Assembly: GCA_021776615.1 (NCBI GenBank)
Contig: JAJFFO010000013.1
Span: 1 to 64,000, forward strand
Reading direction: 5' to 3'
DNA: 64,000 bases
Origin: Robiginitomaculum sp.
Lineage (GTDB): Bacteria; Pseudomonadota; Alphaproteobacteria; Caulobacterales; Maricaulaceae
In this document: positions 7,656 to 14,927 of the stretch, piece by piece
Position numbering within the stretch: the stretch's first letter is position 1
Layout: each line of letters opens with the position of its first letter
Notes under the pieces: model-generated
Told to the model about the DNA's origin: nothing
Database searches by the model: none
Seen by the model: the letters and a program-made list of their open reading frames with translations, nothing else
Translations under genes and position numbers: made by a program

Positions 7656-8696
7656 ATGCGCAAATTACACCTGGCGGGACTAGCGGCATTTTCACTGAGC
7701 ATCATGACCACATCGGCATTGGCTGGCGTCGTGTTTGAAGTTGAAACCACTTATCAATCGGGCAGCGGACGACCAGACGAAAGAATGCTCGCTTATGCTG
7801 AAGGGTGCAATCTCAAAATGGAGATATCGCACCGTCGTCAGGTGGGCTCCTTCGGGCCATCCGGCACCGGTAAAACCACAACCATGAGCGAAACCGCCCG
7901 CATGGATAATTCTTCCAGCGCCAGCGCCACTACCGCCGACTCTGCCAGTCAAGGCCGGGTGGCCATTGCCCGGCCACTCATCAATGACCCTGAAATCCTG
8001 ATTATGGATGAGCCGACCAGTGGTCTTGATACGAATGTTCTTGAGGAGATGATTTATACCTGCGCCAATGGCGGACGCATGGTGGTCGTTAATCATGACA
8101 CGCAAAGCTATTTTATTATGCCAGATATGGGCGCTAATGGCTCCGGTAAAACTGGCAAAAACCCCGGCGGCGAAGGCGACATTGGGGGCCTACTTGCCGA
8201 AGCCATGAAAAATGTCCCGGCTGATCAGCGGGCAAAAATGGCCGAAATGATGAAGGCGCTAAAAGACCATAGAAAACTGGCCGAAAATGAGGAAATTGCG
8301 AAAAAAATACGCCGGGTCATCAACACCCACCGCCAAAGCCGCAAAAACAATTATCCGGTGGTCGAGTTTGAAACCTATGAAGGCGACGAATTGGTCGAGC
8401 GAATTTGGGCGGCCCGAATAGCCGACATTGAAGGCGGCAAAACCATGCGCGATGGGATATTGGGTTTTGAAGACTATATGAAAAAACGCCGCGGCGCCTT
8501 TGGTGATGACGATGATGGCAGTATTTTTGGGTCGCTAGAGGAATTGGACGACCGCTTTCCGGTTCTCTCGCATTCCTTTGAGGATGGCGAATTGGACGAG
8601 AAGTGGGCATTGCGCCGTGCCAAAAGACGAACCATAGACCCGGCCGAGTTTGAACCTCCATCGGGGTATAAACGCCAGACAATGCTTTCGCGATAA
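7656..8696 (+). CDS. Exported DUF4412-like protein with embedded ABC-ATPase motifs (mosaic)
   Basis: A 346-residue protein with a Sec signal peptide (MRKLHLAGLAAFSLSIM, cleavage near ALA-GVV at residue 23). Residues 24-57 and 130-346 look like a DUF4412-type periplasmic protein, including the closing block ending in EFEPPSGYKRQTM. Between them lie motifs of a cytoplasmic ABC ATPase: Walker A GPSGTGKT (67-74), RVAIARPLINDPEI (101-114), Walker B ILIMDE (114-119), the PTSGLD D-loop (120-125) and an H-loop-like VVVNHD (143-148). A second P-loop, GANGSGKT, is at 159-166. Only 45 residues separate the Walker A Lys from the Walker B Asp, so the Q-loop and helical subdomain are missing and LSGGQ is degenerate. 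The frame is unbroken. I start at the ATG at 7656; GTG codons at 7629 and 7632 are alternatives. The function is unknown. It is either a real mosaic gene or a construction/assembly artefact. Confidence 0.6.
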   Translation: MRKLHLAGLAAFSLSIMTTSALAGVVFEVETTYQSGSGRPDERMLAYAEGCNLKMEISHRRQVGSFGPSGTGKTTTMSETARMDNSSSASATTADSASQGRVAIARPLINDPEILIMDEPTSGLDTNVLEEMIYTCANGGRMVVVNHDTQSYFIMPDMGANGSGKTGKNPGGEGDIGGLLAEAMKNVPADQRAKMAEMMKALKDHRKLAENEEIAKKIRRVINTHRQSRKNNYPVVEFETYEGDELVERIWAARIADIEGGKTMRDGILGFEDYMKKRRGAFGDDDDGSIFGSLEELDDRFPVLSHSFEDGELDEKWALRRAKRRTIDPAEFEPPSGYKRQTMLSR

Positions 8697-8703
8697 GGGC
8701 AAG

Positions 8704-8796
8704 GGCGGATACCTACCAGACTCTTACCCGGCCTACGAGCACAGCTCTTCGGCGTTCGGCGGGAAAACGTGCCACTGGCACGTTTTCTTATCCGCC
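8704..8796. repeat. Inverted repeat GGCGGATA...TATCCGCC enclosing the first hairpin unit
   Basis: GGCGGATA (8704-8711) and its exact complement TATCCGCC (8789-8796) flank the first hairpin unit downstream of the mosaic gene. In RNA they could form a closing stem around the two inner hairpins. Function is unknown. Confidence 0.5.
8763..8787. terminator. Bidirectional hairpin after the mosaic gene
   Basis: An 11-bp perfect stem, GAAAACGTGCC/GGCACGTTTTC, with the 3-nt loop ACT. The stem ends in an A-run and a T-run, so it can act as an intrinsic terminator on either strand. It lies 67 bp after the stop at 8696. Confidence 0.65.
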
Positions 8797-8832
8797 TCTT
8801 ACCCGGCCCAACATCTTAGATGTCAGGCGTTC

Positions 8833-8867
8833 GAAAATACAACGCCCCGCCGGGGCGTTGTATTTTC
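8833..8867. terminator. Strong bidirectional terminator abutting the mmsA stop codon
   Basis: A perfect 16-bp stem (8833-8848 with 8852-8867) with a 3-nt loop GCC and a GC-rich core. It ends in AAAA on one side and TTTT on the other. It directly touches the stop codon of the minus-strand mmsA gene and can stop transcription from both sides of this convergent pair. Confidence 0.8.
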
Positions 8868-10367
8868 TCACCCCATAGTCGGAATAATAAACGCCTGATC
8901 GCCGATGTCGCCTTCGGGCCATCTTTGGGTGATGGTTTTGACCTTGGTCCAAAAGCGTACGCCTTCGGGGCCGTGTTGATTGACGTCGGCGAAGGCCGAG
9001 CGCTTCCAGCCGCCAAAGCTGTGATAGGCCACCGGCACCGGGATCGGCACATTGATGCCGACCATACCGACCTGAACTGAGGCCGCAAATTCACGCGCGG
9101 CGCGGCCATTGCGGGTGAAAATCGCCACGCCATTGCCGTATTGATGGTTGGACGGCAAAGCCGCGGCTTCTTCCAAAGTTTGTGCGCGCACCACTTGCAA
9201 TACCGGGCCAAATATCTCGTCCTGATAGGATTTCATATCGGCGGTGACGTGGTCGAACAGGGTCGGGCCAACAAAGAAACCGTCCTCATGGCCCTGCAGT
9301 TTCAGGCCACGACCATCGACCAGCATTTTGCCGCCCTCGGCTTCGCACATGGTGATGTAATTTTCCACCCGTTCTTTATGGGCGGCAGTGACCACCGGAC
9401 CATAATGGGCGTCATTATCGGTCGAAACACCGACTTTGAGCTTTTTAATTTCGGGTATCATGCGGGCGATAAATTCGTCCGCCGTATCCTCGCCGACCGG
9501 CACGGCAACCGGCAACGCCATGCAGCGCTCGCCTGCGGAGCCAAAGGCCGCGCCCAAAAAGTCGCGCACCACCTGATCCATATCGGCGTCAGGCATGATA
9601 ATGCCATGGTTTTTGGCACCGGCCATGGCCTGCACCCGTTTTCCGTTGGCGGCACCGGTATGATAAACATAATGGGCAATATCGGACGAGCCGACAAAGC
9701 TGACTGCTTTGACATCATCATGCTCAAGCAGCGCGTCCACGGCTTCCTTATCGCCATTGACCACATTCAAAACCCCGGCGGGGGCACCGGCTTCGAGCAT
9801 CAACTCGGCCAGACGCAACGGCACGGACGGGTCTTTTTCCGAAGGTTTGAGAATGAAGGTATTACCGCAGGCAATGGCCACACCAAACATCCACATCGGG
9901 ATCATCGCCGGGAAGTTAAACGGGGTAATGCCAGCGACCACGCCCAAAGGCTGGCGCATATTATAAACATCAATCCCCGGCCCCGCGCCTTCGGTATAAT
10001 CGCCTTTGAGCAAATGCGGGATGCCGCAGGCGAACTCGATCACTTCCAGCCCGCGTTGCACGTCGCCTTTGGAATCGTCGATTACCTTGCCATGCTCGGC
10101 GGACAACAGGGCCGCCAATTCGTCCATATTCTCTTCAAGCAGGGCCTTGAAACGAAACATAACCCGCGCCCGGCGCTGGGGGTTCATCGCCGCCCATGCC
10201 GGAAATGCCGCTTGTGCCGCGGCGATCGCCTCGCCCACTTCGGCGGTCGTGGCCAACGGCGTTTTCGCCTGCACGGCACCGGTATTGGGATTGTAAACAT
10301 CGCAAAAGCGGCCGGATTTTCCGGTAATGTTTTTGCCATTGATGAAATGGTTAAGTTCGCGAGGCAT
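8868..10367 (-). CDS. mmsA: CoA-acylating methylmalonate-semialdehyde dehydrogenase
   Basis: Cytoplasmic aldehyde-dehydrogenase-fold enzyme converting methylmalonate semialdehyde to propionyl-CoA (or malonate semialdehyde to acetyl-CoA) with NAD and CoA, in valine and inositol catabolism. At 499 residues it has the normal length. It shows PFNFPAMIPMWM with the oxyanion Asn151, the NAD-binding stretch ILKPSEKDP (172-180), VSFVGSS, and catalytic Cys282 in AGERCMAL. The C-terminal GINVPIPVPVAYHSFGGWK is characteristic of MmsA within the superfamily. The gene stands alone here; mmsB and the other valine genes are not adjacent. It ends against a strong bidirectional terminator. Confidence 0.95.
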   Translation of the reverse strand: MPRELNHFINGKNITGKSGRFCDVYNPNTGAVQAKTPLATTAEVGEAIAAAQAAFPAWAAMNPQRRARVMFRFKALLEENMDELAALLSAEHGKVIDDSKGDVQRGLEVIEFACGIPHLLKGDYTEGAGPGIDVYNMRQPLGVVAGITPFNFPAMIPMWMFGVAIACGNTFILKPSEKDPSVPLRLAELMLEAGAPAGVLNVVNGDKEAVDALLEHDDVKAVSFVGSSDIAHYVYHTGAANGKRVQAMAGAKNHGIIMPDADMDQVVRDFLGAAFGSAGERCMALPVAVPVGEDTADEFIARMIPEIKKLKVGVSTDNDAHYGPVVTAAHKERVENYITMCEAEGGKMLVDGRGLKLQGHEDGFFVGPTLFDHVTADMKSYQDEIFGPVLQVVRAQTLEEAAALPSNHQYGNGVAIFTRNGRAAREFAASVQVGMVGINVPIPVPVAYHSFGGWKRSAFADVNQHGPEGVRFWTKVKTITQRWPEGDIGDQAFIIPTMG

Positions 10368-10470
10368 GATGAATTTCCTTGAATTTTGGCCAGCGCTTCG
10401 GCGCCGTCATTTTGCCAGTGTAATACGCCCCACTGCCCGCGGCGTCCAGCCACGCTTATGTGAAGTCAAA

Positions 10471-10962
10471 TCAAAGGCGCGGATCAAAAACCTGCGCCAG
10501 CCTTGGCCCTTCCTCGCGCAGATCAAATGCCGCCGCCCAACCGGTTTTAAACCCCATGGCCAAAGCCCGGTTGGCCGCCGCCTGATGATCAAAGCCGGTA
10601 TCCACCAGATGGTCCGCCAACATACCAATACCCGGATTATGACCGATCAATGCCAGTCGTTTAACCGCGCCGCTATGGGCGGCGATCTGCGCCATCAATG
10701 TTTTTGGTGAAGCAAGATAGAGCTTTTCTTCAAAGCGCGCCGGGCATTCCCCAAACACCGCACACATATCGCCCCATGTTTGCCTGGCGCGTTCAGCACT
10801 GGAAACAATCGCCAAATCCGGCACCCAGTCGGCATCGCGCAACAAAACGCCCAATTGGCGTGCATGGCGATGCCCCTTATCGGACAGTGGGCGCCCATGA
10901 TCGCCCGGCTCGGCACCGAAGGTCGCCGCTTTGGCATGACGGATAAGCAAGAGTTGTGGCAT
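10471..10962 (-). CDS. SixA-like histidine phosphatase
   Basis: Compact 163-residue protein of histidine phosphatase branch 1. The N-terminal LLLIRHAKAA provides the phosphorylated His9 in the RHA motif, GRPLSDKGHRHARQLG follows, the acidic residue is in VSSAERARQTW, and the second catalytic His is in ALIGHNPGIGML. This RHAK form and the short length match SixA, which dephosphorylates phosphohistidine on HPt or PTS proteins. The substrate here is not known. A gap of about 100 bp separates it from mmsA on the same strand, and the next gene is divergent. Confidence 0.85.
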   Translation of the reverse strand: MPQLLLIRHAKAATFGAEPGDHGRPLSDKGHRHARQLGVLLRDADWVPDLAIVSSAERARQTWGDMCAVFGECPARFEEKLYLASPKTLMAQIAAHSGAVKRLALIGHNPGIGMLADHLVDTGFDHQAAANRALAMGFKTGWAAAFDLREEGPRLAQVFDPRL

Positions 10963-11054
10963 GAAAATGTCCTTCCTTGCGCGAAAGATAAGCCATCGGC
11001 GAAATGCTGACCAGCATCATTTGACGCGAATCATGTGCATGGCTACCGTTTCTT

Positions 11055-12635
11055 ATGCGCTATTTTATTTTCTTCGCTGCCACTGCCCTTTTTGTCGCCA
11101 GCTTGCAATTCGCAGTGCTTTCGCCCTGGTTTTATGTCGGGGTAGTATTTTTTGGCATGATGGTTTTGTACGGGGTTTTTGACCTTGTCCAACGCCGCCA
11201 TGCTTTGTGGCGCAATTTCCCGATTATCGGCCGCGCCCGCTGGATTTTGGAGTTTGCCCGGCCGTATTTGCGCCAATATCTGGTGGAGAGCGACACCGAT
11301 GGCATGCCGTATAATCGCGAACAACGCAGCCTCGTCTATCGGCGCGCCAAAGACGTGGTCAGTGTCGAGCCGTTTGGCAGCCATATTGACTTTAATGAAG
11401 ATCGTTATGAATGGTTGAACCATTCGATTACGCCCAGCGAACCAGCCAATGAAGATTTGCGGGTGGAGGTTGGCGGGCCAGATTGCAAACAACCTTATGC
11501 GGCCAGCGTCTTTAACATCTCGGCCATGAGCTTTGGGGCGCTGGGTGCCCACGCCATTGAAGCGTTGAACCGCGGCGCGGCACAGGGCGGTTTTTACCAT
11601 GATACCGGCGAGGGCGGCATCAGCCCCCATCATCTCAAAGGCGGCGATCTGGTGTGGGAATTGGGCACCGGCTATTTTGGTTGCCGCACCAAGGACGGGA
11701 ATTTCGATCCGGAAAAATTTAAAGAAAATGCCGCCATTGAAGCGGTAAAAATGATCGAAATAAAAATTAGCCAAGGGGCCAAGCCCGGCCATGGCGGGGT
11801 ATTGCCCGGCGAGAAAGTCACTAAAGAAATCGCCCAGACCCGCGGCATTGAACAGGGCGTCACTTGCGAATCGCCGCCCTTCCATCACGCCTTTTCCACG
11901 CCCATCGGGCTTATGGAATACATTGCAGACCTGCGCGCACTATCGGGTGGCAAGCCGGTCGGTTTTAAGCTGTGCATCGGCCATCGGTGGGAATTTCTGG
12001 CAATCATCAAGGCCATGCTGAAAACCGGCATTAAGCCGGACTTTATTGTCATTGACGGGGCTGAAGGCGGCACTGGCGCTGCGCCGGTAGAGTTTCAGGA
12101 CCATATAGGCGTGCCCTTGCGGGATGGCTTGGTGTTTGCGCGCAATGCGCTGGTCGGGGCCGGGCTTAAGGACGATATCCGCCTTGCCGCCTCGGGCAAG
12201 ATGATCTCCGGCTTTGGTCTGGCGTCATCCATGGCCATGGGGGCCGATTGGTGCAATGCCGGGCGAGGTTTCATGTTTGCGTTAGGCTGTGTGCAATCGT
12301 TGAGCTGCCATACCAATCACTGCCCCACCGGCATCGCAACGCAAGACAAGCTCCTGCAACGCGGCCTTGTGGTCGACCATAAAAGTCAGCGCGTGGCCGC
12401 TTATCATCGCAATACCGTGCGCGCGCTTGGCGAAGTGGTGGCCGCTGCCGGGTGCACCCATCCATCACAATTATTGCCCTGCCACCTCTATCACCGTATA
12501 AGTGCTACCAACGCCAAACCCGCCGATGAAGTGTATGATTTGCTGCAGCGTAATATTTTGCTCGATGATCCGAACGGCACCTATCTGGCCAGTTCATGGG
12601 CCAGCGCCAGCGCCGAAAGCTTTGCCGCACAATAG
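11055..12635 (+). CDS. FMN-binding glutamate-synthase-family protein with an N-terminal membrane anchor
   Basis: A 526-residue protein. Residues 1-40 contain one or two hydrophobic segments, followed by a domain homologous to the FMN/synthase part of the GltB large subunit. Recognisable elements are AMSFGALGAHAIEALN, GEGGISPHHL, the glycine-rich GAEGGTGAAPVEF, and the cysteine cluster CVQSLSCHTNHCPTGIAT, which would bind the iron-sulfur centre. The glutaminase domain and the C-terminal beta-helix of true glutamate synthase are missing. It is therefore not a complete GOGAT; members of this stand-alone class (COG0069) have no firmly assigned reaction. The next gene follows after 59 bp. Confidence 0.85.
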   Translation: MRYFIFFAATALFVASLQFAVLSPWFYVGVVFFGMMVLYGVFDLVQRRHALWRNFPIIGRARWILEFARPYLRQYLVESDTDGMPYNREQRSLVYRRAKDVVSVEPFGSHIDFNEDRYEWLNHSITPSEPANEDLRVEVGGPDCKQPYAASVFNISAMSFGALGAHAIEALNRGAAQGGFYHDTGEGGISPHHLKGGDLVWELGTGYFGCRTKDGNFDPEKFKENAAIEAVKMIEIKISQGAKPGHGGVLPGEKVTKEIAQTRGIEQGVTCESPPFHHAFSTPIGLMEYIADLRALSGGKPVGFKLCIGHRWEFLAIIKAMLKTGIKPDFIVIDGAEGGTGAAPVEFQDHIGVPLRDGLVFARNALVGAGLKDDIRLAASGKMISGFGLASSMAMGADWCNAGRGFMFALGCVQSLSCHTNHCPTGIATQDKLLQRGLVVDHKSQRVAAYHRNTVRALGEVVAAAGCTHPSQLLPCHLYHRISATNAKPADEVYDLLQRNILLDDPNGTYLASSWASASAESFAAQ

Positions 12636-12694
12636 AAAAATGGCCTGAAAATGGGCCTGAAAACGAACGAAAAGTCCAGAAAAAAGGAAATACC

Positions 12695-13447
12695 ATGTTT
12701 GTAAAAATGTTGATGGGTTTTGCTCTGATGGCGAATTTCGCCCTGGCCACCAAAACCAATACTGAACATGAAGTGCAGTTTGCCGCCGCCGATAATGTCT
12801 CGGTTTATGCCGATCTCTATCTGGCGCAGGCGGGCAAAGCGGCACCACTGATTATTCTGTTTCATCAGGCCGGGTCCGACGGGCGCGGCGAATATGGCAC
12901 CATAATCCCGCGTTTGACGGAACATGATTATAATGTGCTGGTCGTCGACCAACGCTCTGGAGGCAAGCATTTTGGCTCGACCAATCGCACGGTCGAAGCT
13001 TTGGGCAAGAGCACTAAATTTTGCCCGGCTTATGCCGATATGCAGGCCGCCTTGCACTATGCCAAAGCACAGGGTTTTAGCGGGCCGCGTTTTGTCTGGG
13101 GCAGCTCCTATAGCGCCGCCTTAGTGCTTAAACTTGGCGGCGAACATCAAGACGACCTTACCGGCGTGCTTTCCTTCTCGCCCGGGAACGGCCCGGCCAT
13201 GGGGGCCTGCAATGGCAATAATTATGTGGATAGCGTCATTGCGCCGACCCTTGCCCTTAGCCCGCGCAATGAAATGCGCGGCCGCAAAAAACAATTCGAC
13301 ATTCTTGAAGCAAGGGGCCACCAAACCTTTGTCGCCGAAAAAGGCGTACATGGCTCTTCCATGCTGGTTGAGGCGCGCACCAAGTCTGATACCAGCGCCA
13401 CCTGGCAGGCAGTGTTTGCCTTTTTGAGTGCCCATGGTGCCCCATGA
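12695..13447 (+). CDS. Exported alpha/beta-hydrolase-fold protein (dienelactone-hydrolase-like)
   Basis: A 250-residue protein with a short signal peptide (residues 1-19, MFVKMLMGFALMANFALA). LIILFHQAGSDGRGEYG gives the oxyanion strand, VLVVDQRSGG follows, and FVWGSSYSAAL carries the probable nucleophile Ser138. The usual GxSxG is G-S-S-Y-S here. The candidate catalytic His lies in EKGVHGSSML, but the usual acid position reads LALSPRNE, with no obvious Asp. The start at 12695 is preceded by AAAAAGGAAA; the longer frame overlaps the upstream gene. Its stop overlaps the next start by ATGA. The substrate is unknown. Confidence 0.75.
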   Translation: MFVKMLMGFALMANFALATKTNTEHEVQFAAADNVSVYADLYLAQAGKAAPLIILFHQAGSDGRGEYGTIIPRLTEHDYNVLVVDQRSGGKHFGSTNRTVEALGKSTKFCPAYADMQAALHYAKAQGFSGPRFVWGSSYSAALVLKLGGEHQDDLTGVLSFSPGNGPAMGACNGNNYVDSVIAPTLALSPRNEMRGRKKQFDILEARGHQTFVAEKGVHGSSMLVEARTKSDTSATWQAVFAFLSAHGAP

Positions 13448-14106
13448 AGCGAAAGCAGGCGCTAAGTTTTGATCTATACTGGTCTTTTCGCTCTCCCTAT
13501 TCCTATTTAATTGCCCCGCGATTACTGGCCCTTACCCGCGACTATAAAGTGGTGTGCACATTTCGCCCGGTTTACCCTCTGGCAGTGCGCGTGGAGAATT
13601 TTTTCGAGACGGTAAATCCTTTATGGCCGGGCTATTTGATGCATGATTTACCCCGCGAGGCGGAACGGCTGGGCATGCCTCTGCATTGGCCGGACCCAGA
13701 TCCGATCGTGCAGGATTTCACCACTATGAAAGTAGCCGACGAACAACCTTATATACGCCACCTCACCCGGCTTGGGGTTGCCGCCGAACGCGAAGGCAAA
13801 GGCCTGGCTTTCGCCACTACCGTCAGCGCCCGGTTGTGGGGCGGCAAAAAAAACTGGAATAAGGGCGATGCCTTATCGGCAGCCACGGCAAAGGCCGACC
13901 TTGCTTTGCCAGCATTGGAAGAGGTCTTGCGCACCCAACCTGATGAATTGGACGCGCAAATCAGCAAAAATGAAGCCAACCAACGCGCGGCTGGTCATTG
14001 GGGCGTTCCATTAATGGTGTTTGAAGGTGAGCCGTTTTTTGGTCAGGATCGCGTTGACAGCCTGATCTGGCGCATGAAGAAGCAGGGATTACGCGCACGC
14101 CAATAA
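13444..14106 (+). CDS. 2-hydroxychromene-2-carboxylate isomerase family protein (DsbA/GST-kappa fold)
   Basis: A 220-residue cytoplasmic protein of the thioredoxin-like HCCA isomerase/GST-kappa group. SFRSPYSYL at 14-22 includes the catalytic Ser17 that replaces the CxxC of DsbA. The C-terminal WGVPLMVFEGEPFFGQDRVDSLIW carries the cis-Pro loop and the typical end of this family. True HCCA isomerases act in naphthalene degradation with glutathione, but no naphthalene genes are here, so the substrate is open. The start overlaps the preceding hydrolase stop (ATGA), implying translational coupling. Confidence 0.85.
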   Translation: MKRKQALSFDLYWSFRSPYSYLIAPRLLALTRDYKVVCTFRPVYPLAVRVENFFETVNPLWPGYLMHDLPREAERLGMPLHWPDPDPIVQDFTTMKVADEQPYIRHLTRLGVAAEREGKGLAFATTVSARLWGGKKNWNKGDALSAATAKADLALPALEEVLRTQPDELDAQISKNEANQRAAGHWGVPLMVFEGEPFFGQDRVDSLIWRMKKQGLRARQ

Positions 14107-14220
14107 TCGGTGATTGTTTAGGCGATTATTTAGGAGAGTTTACACAAAATCACGCATTATTGATTTGATAAATTCCATGACCAATTCATGATCGTTCGGT
14201 AATGTTTATTGGAGACGGTC

Positions 14221-14796
14221 GTGCGTTTATTTTTGCTAGTTTTTGTTTTTATTTTTGTTCCGCTCAGCGCATTCGCCGCTGACGATGTGCAGATGGAGGC
14301 GACTGATCGCGGTAGTGCTATCGGCACCATCATCCCCTCTGAACTAGATCGTGTTGATCAACACGGTGCCCCGCGCCAATTTGACGATCTGGTCGGTGAA
14401 AACGGCATGGTTTTGATGTTTATACGCTCAGCCAAATGGTGCCCGTTTTGCAAGCGGCAACTCATGGATGTCTCTGCCAATGTCGACGAAATCCACGCGC
14501 TTGGCTATGCGCTTGTCATTTTGAGCTATGATTCTGTTGAAGATATTCAGCGTTATGTGGCCGAACATGAGCCCAAATTTACCATGCTGTCCGACCCGAG
14601 CTCTACGGTGATAGACGCGTTTGGCCTGCGCAACGCGAATTATCCCGAAATGCACTTTGCCCACGGCGTGCCGCACCCGATGATTTTCATCATTGGGCCG
14701 GATAAAATCATTCAGGACAAACTGGCGGAACATGGCTATCGGGACCGCCCGCCGACGGAAGCGGTTATTCATTCCATTCAAGCGATGGGCCAGTAA
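14221..14796 (+). CDS. Exported peroxiredoxin/AhpC-TSA family thiol protein
   Basis: A 191-residue thioredoxin-fold protein with a signal peptide (MRLFLLVFVFIFVPLSAFA). The active-site pair is WCPFC (Cys74 and Cys77), in the segment MVLMFIRSAKWCPFCKRQL. LSYDSVEDIQRYVAEHEPKFTMLSDPSS then matches the peroxiredoxin-like redoxin family. I chose the GTG at 14221 because GGAG lies six bases upstream; a TTG at 14209 overlaps that site. It is probably periplasmic, reducing hydroperoxides or disulfides, though a bacterioferritin-comigratory-like role is equally possible. It stands alone, with a non-coding stretch of 114 bp before it and 131 bp after it. Confidence 0.8.
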   Translation: MRLFLLVFVFIFVPLSAFAADDVQMEATDRGSAIGTIIPSELDRVDQHGAPRQFDDLVGENGMVLMFIRSAKWCPFCKRQLMDVSANVDEIHALGYALVILSYDSVEDIQRYVAEHEPKFTMLSDPSSTVIDAFGLRNANYPEMHFAHGVPHPMIFIIGPDKIIQDKLAEHGYRDRPPTEAVIHSIQAMGQ

Positions 14797-14927
14797 AATA
14801 CGCGGGTTAAGACCCGCTTCAGCAAGGTGAATTGCCCTTATTGCTAATACCTGTCCTTCGGCCTACCTTCATCTTGGGATCTGAATCCAATTGGGTTCAA
14901 ATCCTAGTATAAAAACAGGTTTTGGGG

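Larger units (their letters stand above)
8721..8867. repeat. Two ~75-bp tandem units with a constant framework and variable hairpins
   Basis: CTCTTACCCGGCC occurs at 8721-8733 and 8796-8808, and GGCGTTCG at 8751-8758 and 8826-8833, each 30 bp after the first motif. Between the two motifs each unit has a different small stem-loop: GAGC-ACA-GCTC (8737-8747) and ACATC-TTA-GATGT (8811-8823). Each unit then ends in a larger hairpin starting GAAAA and ending TTTTC. The framework is conserved while paired bases differ in a matching way, which is the mark of selection on structure or of a repeat family. Confidence 0.6.

Noticed and set aside
7854-8153. A genuine ABC transporter ATP-binding subunit gene
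   Set aside because: The Q-loop and helical subdomain are missing, the signature is degenerate, the protein has a signal peptide, and no permease is nearby.
7656-8696. A sequencing frameshift joining two genes
   Set aside because: The frame is continuous and both flanks belong to the same DUF4412-like protein in the same frame, so a frameshift does not explain the insert.
9141-10382. Long plus-strand ORF (413 codons) opposite mmsA
   Set aside because: It is a shadow of a fully conserved MmsA frame and has no recognisable domain or ribosome-binding site.
14880-14912. A tRNA T-arm-like GGGTTCAAATCC before the OmpA gene
   Set aside because: No D-arm, anticodon arm or closing acceptor stem can be built around it. 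The T-stem itself needs several wobble pairs.
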